Assembly (NCBI RefSeq): GCF_041911615.1
Contig: NZ_JAYROR010000080.1
Coordinates: 56,816-120,815, forward strand
DNA: 64,000 nt
Reading direction: 5' to 3'
From: Zoogloea sp041911615
Lineage (GTDB): Bacteria > Pseudomonadota > Gammaproteobacteria > Burkholderiales > Rhodocyclaceae
Both the position numbers and the translations under genes were made by a program. Below, piece after piece: positions 58,587 to 64,000 of this stretch. Under the pieces are notes generated by a model, which was given only the letters and a program-made list of their open reading frames with translations, was not told where the DNA came from and made no database searches. Numbering within the stretch: the stretch's first letter is position 1; the number at the start of each line of letters is the position of its first letter.

Positions 58587-59995
58587 TGGCCGTCCAACCG
58601 CTGGTCCTGTGGACCGACCTGCTGCTCTTCGGCCTGATCGGATGCATCGCCCTGGCCGCGTGGGGTGCCCGCCGCAGCGAGCCCATGCGCGACGCGTGGC
58701 GGCGGGTGGGCGAAAGCGGCGTGGGGATGACGGCGCTCACCGTGCTGGCGTTCTTCCTGCTGATCGGCGTGCTCGACAGCCTTCACTACCGCGAGCGTCT
58801 GGCACCCGCCGGCGGCGCGTCGGATACCCATCCGCAATTGTCCACCGAGGTACGCAGCGCCCTCGACGCGCTGGGCGCGCCGCTGCGCAACCGGGTCGAG
58901 AAGACGTACTCGGCGCCGCTGGCCTATCAGCTGTTTGCCAAGCAGACCGTCGAGGCGGACGACGGCAGCCAGCGTCGCGAGTTTCCGCGCCTCAAGTTTG
59001 GCGGTGCCAACCTGCGCTATCCGGCCGAAGACCAGTTGGGTGACATCCTTGGCCGGGTCGGCATCGGGCTGGCGGTGGCGGGGGTCGGCTGGATGGTGGT
59101 CGCGGCGCTGCTGACCCAGGGCGTGGCCCTGTCGCGCCGCGTGCCGCGGGGCGCCGCATGGCGGGCAATCTGGCGGGGCAAGGGCGGGCTGGCCTGGCGG
59201 GCGGTGCTGGCGACGCTCGCCGTGGTGTTCCTGCTGGCCGGGCCGGTGCTGGCGCTGGCGACGGAGTACCACGTCTTCGGGACGGACAAGGTCGGACAGG
59301 ATGTGCTGTTCCTCACCCTCAAGAGCATCCGCACGGCGCTGGTGATTGGAACGCTCACCACGCTGGTGACGCTGCCGCTGGCGGTGGCGCTCGGCATCAT
59401 GGCGGGCTACCTGGGTGGCTGGGTGGATGACGTGATCCAGTACGTTTACACCGTGCTCAACTCGATTCCCGGCGTGCTGCTGATCGCCGCCGCGGTGCTG
59501 ATGATGCAGGTGGTGATCGACACCCATCCGCACTGGTTCGAAACCGCTGCCGAGCGCGCCGACGCGCGCCTGCTGGCGCTCTGCGTGATCCTCGGCATGA
59601 CCAGCTGGACCAGCCTGTGCCGCCTGCTGCGCGGTGAAACCCTCAAGCTGCGGGAGCTCGAATACGTCCAGGCGGCGCGGGCTTTCGGGGTGTCCACGCC
59701 GCGCATCCTGGCGCGCCACGTGCTGCCCAACCTGATGCACCTGGTGCTGATCGCGTTGGTGATGGATTTCTCAGGGTTGGTGCTGACCGAGGCGGTGCTG
59801 TCCTACGTGGGCATCGGCGTCGATCCCGGCACGGTGAGCTTCGGCACGATGATCAACGCCGCGCGGATGGAACTCGCCCGCGAGCCGATGGTGTGGTGGA
59901 GTCTGGTGGCGGCCTTCGTGTTCATGTTCGTGCTGGTGCTGGCCGCCAACCTGTTTGCGGACGTGGTCCGCGACGCCTTCGATCCTCGCGGCTGA
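58583..59995 (+). CDS. ABC transporter permease, OppC/DppC-like, with a large extra N-terminal domain
   Basis: Start at 58583 or 58586 (ATGATG); the longer form is 470 residues, while OppC is usually ~300. The N-terminal ~180 residues hold two helices with a ~110-residue extracytoplasmic loop (LAPAGGASDTHPQLSTEVRS, RLKFGGANLRYPAEDQLGDI). The core has KSIRTALVIGTLTTLVTLPL, the EAA loop EYVQAARAFGVSTPRILARH and VLTEAVLSYVGIGVDPGTVS. The extra loop could recognise substrate or a partner. It is coupled to the OppB-like gene. Confidence 0.9.
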   Translation: MMAVQPLVLWTDLLLFGLIGCIALAAWGARRSEPMRDAWRRVGESGVGMTALTVLAFFLLIGVLDSLHYRERLAPAGGASDTHPQLSTEVRSALDALGAPLRNRVEKTYSAPLAYQLFAKQTVEADDGSQRREFPRLKFGGANLRYPAEDQLGDILGRVGIGLAVAGVGWMVVAALLTQGVALSRRVPRGAAWRAIWRGKGGLAWRAVLATLAVVFLLAGPVLALATEYHVFGTDKVGQDVLFLTLKSIRTALVIGTLTTLVTLPLAVALGIMAGYLGGWVDDVIQYVYTVLNSIPGVLLIAAAVLMMQVVIDTHPHWFETAAERADARLLALCVILGMTSWTSLCRLLRGETLKLRELEYVQAARAFGVSTPRILARHVLPNLMHLVLIALVMDFSGLVLTEAVLSYVGIGVDPGTVSFGTMINAARMELAREPMVWWSLVAAFVFMFVLVLAANLFADVVRDAFDPRG

Positions 59996-60008
59996 GGGTG
60001 CGTGCCGA

Positions 60009-61394
60009 TCAGGCGGGTGTCTTGCGCCGGCGGGCCGGCTTGGGCTTGAGCAGGCCGAGCTGACCCTCGATCGCGTCGGAGATGGTGGCCGGGTCTGACA
60101 CCATCGCCGCGTCGGCCAGCAGCCCGACCTGGTAGCGCCCGTCGTAGCGCACGACGCTGATCGCCAGTCCCAGATCGCCCGAAGGCGGGCTCCAGAACAT
60201 CTGTTCGACGATACGCGCGCCGGCCAGGTAGCGCGCCTGCCGCGCGCCGGGCACGTGGCAGAGGATCGCGCTGCTCTTGGTGGCCAGCAGCTTGAGCGCC
60301 TGCAATTGCACCGCACGGGGCGTCTGGCCGATGAGGCTGAACAGGCCGAGCGCACGCTGGGCGTCATAGGTGTCGGTGAAGGCATTGACCCGGCGGTGGG
60401 TTTCGGCGAGCCGGTCGAGCGGATCGGCGATGCCGACCGGTAGTTCGATCGGCATGAAGCCCCAGCGATTGCCGAGCACGTCGTCGGTGCCCTCGCTGCG
60501 CAGATTGACCGGCATGAGGGTGCGCAACTCGACGCTGGCGGTGGTGGCCCCCTGGCGTTGCAGGTAATCGTGGAGCGCGCCGCCCAGGCTGGCGAGGAGC
60601 ACTGCGTTGGGCGAGGTGCCGGTTGCTTCGGCGATGGCGAGCACGGCCGACTCGGGCAGCAGGCCGCTCCAGCTGGCGCGCTTGACGCCGCTCGGCTCGC
60701 CCTTCAGGAAGGTGTGGCTGTCGTCGCGCAGGCCGGCCAGCTTGCCGATCTCGAGCGCCAGGGCCGTGCTGGCGCGGGCGTAATCGAAGACCTGCTGGGG
60801 GTTGAGAAGCAGGCTCAGGTATTTCGCCCACACCGCGCCGGACAGTTTGATGCCGTCCACCATGGCGTCGGTGAGCGGGGCATAGAGGCGATCGAAGAAG
60901 TTGGGTACGGCTGGCGGCGGAGGCAGGCTCGCGGCCACCGGGCTGGCGTCGGTGAGCGATTGCAGCACGCCGATCAGCGCGATGCTGTCGGCAATGCATT
61001 GGTGGACCCGGGCAATCAGCGCGCTGCCGCCCCGATAGCGCGTGACGAGGTGGAGCTGCCACAGCGGCCGGGCGGGGTCGAGGGGCGTGGCGGCCAGTTC
61101 GCCGACCAGTTGCCGGAGTGCAACCGTCTCGTCGCCGGGCGGCAGGGCGACCGGCACGATGTGGGCGTCGAGGTCGACCTGGCCGCTCTCCCAGATTGCG
61201 CCGACGGTATCGCGCAGCACGTGCTGACCGAAGCGCTCCATGGGCAGCAGGCGGGTGCGCAGGCACTCGGCGACGGCGGCGCGGTCGAGCGGCGTTTCGA
61301 GGATCAGCACGCCGACGACCTGCATGAGATTGGTGTTCCGCTCGATCTGCAGCCAAGTCATGTCGAGGCTGCCAAGTCGTTCCAGCGTGCTCAT
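60009..61394 (-). CDS. WS/DGAT-family acyltransferase-like protein with altered active site
   Basis: The start at 61394 gives 461 residues (MSTLERLGSLDMTWLQIERN), normal for the family. The fold is recognisable: LDPARPLWQLHLVTRY, SPNAVLLASLGGALHDYLQ, TLMPVNLRSEGTDDVLGNRW and the late SSAILCHVPG and LGLAISVVRYDG. The catalytic HHxxxDG motif reads HQCIADS (H131, Q132, D136, S137), so the second, catalytic His is Gln and Gly is Ser. Either activity is lost or the protein has another role. It is convergent with the OppC-like gene and divergent from the regulator at 61585. Confidence 0.88.
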   Translation of the reverse strand: MSTLERLGSLDMTWLQIERNTNLMQVVGVLILETPLDRAAVAECLRTRLLPMERFGQHVLRDTVGAIWESGQVDLDAHIVPVALPPGDETVALRQLVGELAATPLDPARPLWQLHLVTRYRGGSALIARVHQCIADSIALIGVLQSLTDASPVAASLPPPPAVPNFFDRLYAPLTDAMVDGIKLSGAVWAKYLSLLLNPQQVFDYARASTALALEIGKLAGLRDDSHTFLKGEPSGVKRASWSGLLPESAVLAIAEATGTSPNAVLLASLGGALHDYLQRQGATTASVELRTLMPVNLRSEGTDDVLGNRWGFMPIELPVGIADPLDRLAETHRRVNAFTDTYDAQRALGLFSLIGQTPRAVQLQALKLLATKSSAILCHVPGARQARYLAGARIVEQMFWSPPSGDLGLAISVVRYDGRYQVGLLADAAMVSDPATISDAIEGQLGLLKPKPARRRKTPA

Positions 61395-61584
61395 GGGCGT
61401 CTCCAGTGTGGTTCGTCGACCGGCCCGACGCCGGCCCTCCCGCAAGATTCTGCGCCGATTTGCAGTGCTTCGGAAGGCCAAAGGCGCGCTGTCGCGCATG
61501 GTTAAAGATCGGGTGTGGCGGTGCCGTTACAAACCTATCAACCGTGAGAGTGCGCCTTGCCTGCCGGGCCTCAAAATATCAGCA

Positions 61585-63828
61585 ATGAATATCCTTCCCT
61601 CGCCCCGCCCCGAAGAGTTGGTGGAGTTTCTCGAAGACGAGGAAGCTTCTGTCGTCGTGTCGGCCGAGGGGCGATGGAAGGTGCTGATCGTCGATGACGA
61701 CGCCGAGGTGCATCAGGCCACCCGTTTCGCGCTCAAGGGCGCACAGATCGTCGGCCGAGGGTTGGAGCTGCTTCACGCCTTTTCCGCGCAGGAGGCTCGC
61801 GCGCTGCTGGGCAAATGCCGCGATGTGGCGGTGATCCTGCTCGACGTGGTGATGGAGCGCCACGATGCGGGGCTGCGGCTGGTGCGGGTGATCCGCCACG
61901 AGCTGGGCCTCAACGACGTGCGGATCATCCTGCGCACCGGGCAGCCGGGCTATGCGCCGGAGCTCGGCGTGATCCGCGAGTACGACATCAACGACTACCG
62001 CACCAAGGCCGAGCTGACCCACACCCGGCTGATCACCACCCTGACCGCGGCCATCCGCGCTTACGAGCAGATCTGCAGCCTCAACGCCAACCGCCGGGGC
62101 TTGGAGTTGCTCATCGAGACAGGCAATCAGCTATTCATTCCCCGCGACGTCGGGGCCTTCGCCAGCGTGGTGCTGCAGCATCTGGGCAGCCTCCTCGGCA
62201 GTCCCGTGAATGCGATCTTCTGCGGACCACTGGCGTGGCACGGTGTGCCCGGCGATCAGGAGGAACTCGGCGTGATCGCGGCCACCGGCGCGTACGCCGC
62301 CTGGTCGGGCCGCGGGCTGGGCGAGCTGGGTGATGCGCCGCCGCGTCGGGCCTTCCGACATGCGCGTGCCAAGGGCGGGCACGTGTTCGAGGCGACCTCC
62401 TGCTGCCTGTACCTCGGCCGCATCCACGGCAAGGAAGCCATGGTTTATCTGGATCTGCCGGTTGTCGCCAACGAACTGACCCGGCGCCTGATCGAAGTGC
62501 TGTGCGTCAACTTGCGGGTCGGCTTCGAGAACGTCGTCCTCTTCCAGCGCCTCAATTTCTTCGCCTACTTCGATCCCCTCACCCGACTTCCCAATCGCAC
62601 GCGCTTCCTCGACGATCTCGACGGCCGTCTGCCGATCCTCGCGGCGGCGGGTTGGACGCTGGGCATCATCGACATCGTGCGTTTCTCTGAACTCAACGAC
62701 GCGCTCGGGCATCGCAGCGGTGACATGCTGCTCGTCGAGGTGACGCAGCGGCTGCAGGCGCTGCTCGGGCCCGACGCGCTGGTCGCGCGCGTGGCGGGTG
62801 ATGCGTTCGGCGTGTGCTGGCTGCCAGGGGCAGGGGGCGTCGGTGCGGTGCTCAATGTCTTTTCGGCGCCCTTTGCTGTGCGCGGGCACTCGATTCCGAT
62901 GCGCGCACGTGCCGGCTTCGTGAGCGTCGCGCAGATTTCCGGAGGCGCCGTCGAGCTCCTCAAGCGCGCGAACCTGGCGCTCAGTCACGCCAAGCAGGAG
63001 GGCGATCAGCACTGGCGCTTCTTCTCGACCGAGATGGAGTCGTCTACCCAGAACCGCGTTCAGCTCCTCAACGAGCTGCGCTCGGCCCTGCATCTACACA
63101 AGGGACTCGAGCTGCACTACCAGCCCCAGGTGTCTCCGCTGCATGGACAGGTGGTCGGTTGCGAGGCGCTGATCCGCTGGATCAAGCCCCATGGCGAAAT
63201 GGTGGCGCCGGATGTATTCATCCCGCTGGCCGAATACACGGGCCTGATCGTCGAGATTGGCGATTGGGTGTTCGCCGAAGCCTGTCGCCAAATCGTGCGC
63301 TGGGACAATGAAGGCCTGCCGCGCTTCCGAGTTGGCATCAACATCTCCGCTGCTCAGTTCCGGGAGCCGGATTTCGTCGCCAAGATTGCCGCCACGATCG
63401 CGACGACCGGCGTCAATCCGGCCCGGCTTGAGCTGGAGATCACCGAATCCGTGGCCATGGAAGATCCCGAGTCGGTCGCGCGGCAATTGCGAGAGTTGAA
63501 AGCGCTGGGGTTGCGGGTCGCGGTGGATGACTTCGGCTGTGGCTTTTCATCGCTGGGTAGCCTGAACCGGCTTCCCTTTGACCGGGTGAAGATCGACAAG
63601 GCCTTCGTGCGCGAGCTCACGCCCGAGACGTCGGAAGACTGCATCGCGACGATGATCGTTAAGCTGGCTAGGAGCCTGGGACTTGAAGTGACTGCCGAAG
63701 GTGTGGAGACGGAATCCCAGGCGCGTCTGCTCGAAGAAATGGGCTGCAAGGAAATGCAAGGCTACCTATACGGAAAGCCGATGAATGCCCATGCGCTCGA
63801 GGCGTGGATTCGCGGAAGGGCGACTTGA
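61585..63828 (+). CDS. Response regulator: REC - DUF3369 - degenerate GGDEF - EAL phosphodiesterase
   Basis: The start at 61585 gives 747 residues. REC (~30-150) has the acidic pair DDD at 37-39 and phosphoacceptor D87 (VILLDVVM). DUF3369 follows (~160-330). The GGDEF domain (~340-490) carries RVAGDAFGV where RxGGDEF is expected, so it should not make c-di-GMP. The EAL domain (~500-745) is complete: EALIRW, INISAAQF, LELEITES, DDFGCGFSSL, KIDKAFV and AEGVET. It is a phosphorylation-controlled c-di-GMP phosphodiesterase. No histidine kinase gene is adjacent. Confidence 0.93.
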   Translation: MNILPSPRPEELVEFLEDEEASVVVSAEGRWKVLIVDDDAEVHQATRFALKGAQIVGRGLELLHAFSAQEARALLGKCRDVAVILLDVVMERHDAGLRLVRVIRHELGLNDVRIILRTGQPGYAPELGVIREYDINDYRTKAELTHTRLITTLTAAIRAYEQICSLNANRRGLELLIETGNQLFIPRDVGAFASVVLQHLGSLLGSPVNAIFCGPLAWHGVPGDQEELGVIAATGAYAAWSGRGLGELGDAPPRRAFRHARAKGGHVFEATSCCLYLGRIHGKEAMVYLDLPVVANELTRRLIEVLCVNLRVGFENVVLFQRLNFFAYFDPLTRLPNRTRFLDDLDGRLPILAAAGWTLGIIDIVRFSELNDALGHRSGDMLLVEVTQRLQALLGPDALVARVAGDAFGVCWLPGAGGVGAVLNVFSAPFAVRGHSIPMRARAGFVSVAQISGGAVELLKRANLALSHAKQEGDQHWRFFSTEMESSTQNRVQLLNELRSALHLHKGLELHYQPQVSPLHGQVVGCEALIRWIKPHGEMVAPDVFIPLAEYTGLIVEIGDWVFAEACRQIVRWDNEGLPRFRVGINISAAQFREPDFVAKIAATIATTGVNPARLELEITESVAMEDPESVARQLRELKALGLRVAVDDFGCGFSSLGSLNRLPFDRVKIDKAFVRELTPETSEDCIATMIVKLARSLGLEVTAEGVETESQARLLEEMGCKEMQGYLYGKPMNAHALEAWIRGRAT

Positions 63829-63871
63829 GTGAGGATCAGGCAGGATTTTTATATTTACCGTCTCAATGGTG

Positions 63872-63899
63872 TTGACAGTTTCTGATAGTTCTTTATAAT
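63872..63899 (+). promoter_or_regulatory. Perfect sigma-70 promoter, probably of an rRNA or tRNA operon
   Basis: TTGACA (63872-63877), a 16-bp spacer and TATAAT (63894-63899) match consensus at both boxes, which is rare. The discriminator TCGGCC is GC-rich, typical of stringently controlled stable RNA promoters, and an AT-rich stretch upstream (63847-63857, TTTTTATATTT) could be an UP element. The sequence to 64000 has no ORF and looks like a leader. The gene it drives lies beyond the window. Confidence 0.75.
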
Positions 63900-64000
63900 T
63901 CGGCCTCTTTCGCAGCGACGCTTTCGGCGGGATTGGAAGTGTGGCGGTGAGGAGGCTGGGTTTGCGGGGTATTGCAGACTTGGGGCGTTAAGCGGTGCGA

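Overview
The window looks like chromosomal DNA from a high-GC betaproteobacterium, most likely of the Rhodocyclales (Thauera/Azoarcus-like). The evidence is the mix of host families (DUF2863, PpsR-PpsA, NnrS, NorE/NorF, a LolC-LolD pair, a predicted RpfE-type protein next to recJ) and the nitric-oxide and denitrification genes. The genus is inferred from family content, not from a search.

Positions 1 to about 21,700 are the virion-structure half of a siphovirus-type prophage, all on the + strand except for one cargo cassette. The order is portal (cut by the left edge), a small Cys-rich protein, a Mu gpF-like minor head protein, a fused head protease/scaffold/major capsid ORF with a nested in-frame start, a signal-peptide protein, a head-tail connector, a protein made of two exact 100-residue repeats, and a beta-helix protein. 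Next comes a lower-GC antisense pair (two-transmembrane protein, then HNH nuclease). The tail module follows: gp10-like neck protein, tail terminator, tube, tail chaperones G and GT with a canonical -1 slippery site, tape measure, tip proteins, NlpC/P60-like protein, a giant J-like protein and two small distal proteins. No integrase, repressor, terminase or lysis gene is visible, so the rest of the phage would lie to the left of the window.

Positions 21,800 to 34,400 are host accessory and respiratory genes. A TonB-dependent receptor is divergent from an NMT1/THI5-PAS-GGDEF sensor. After it come a small secreted-protein gene broken by a nonsense codon, nnrS, an FmdE-like protein, a ferritin-like DUF6306-type protein, a LysR regulator, an aldehyde dehydrogenase, an ABM-domain membrane protein, norE-norF and an RRM protein. 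Three promoters here (nnrS, FmdE-like, norE) share a CCGATCAAGG core that resembles an FNR/DNR half-site, which suggests one oxygen- or NO-responsive regulon.

Positions 34,900 to 55,200 are mostly housekeeping: a GNAT acetyltransferase, recJ and its upstream partner, an SH3/DUF4384 protein, lolC-lolD, a chemotaxis receptor, a K+ channel with a DUF2062 protein, comEC, an alpha/beta hydrolase, DUF599, msrB, DUF2863, and the divergent ppsR/ppsA pair that controls phosphoenolpyruvate synthesis.

Positions 55,200 to 56,230 hold no convincing gene but contain a compact inverted-repeat element. Positions 56,235 to 64,000 carry nfeD-qmcA, an orphan OppB/OppC-type permease pair, a WS/DGAT-family protein with a substituted catalytic histidine, a REC-DUF3369-GGDEF*-EAL regulator, and at the right edge a perfect -35/-10 promoter of the kind that drives stable RNA operons.
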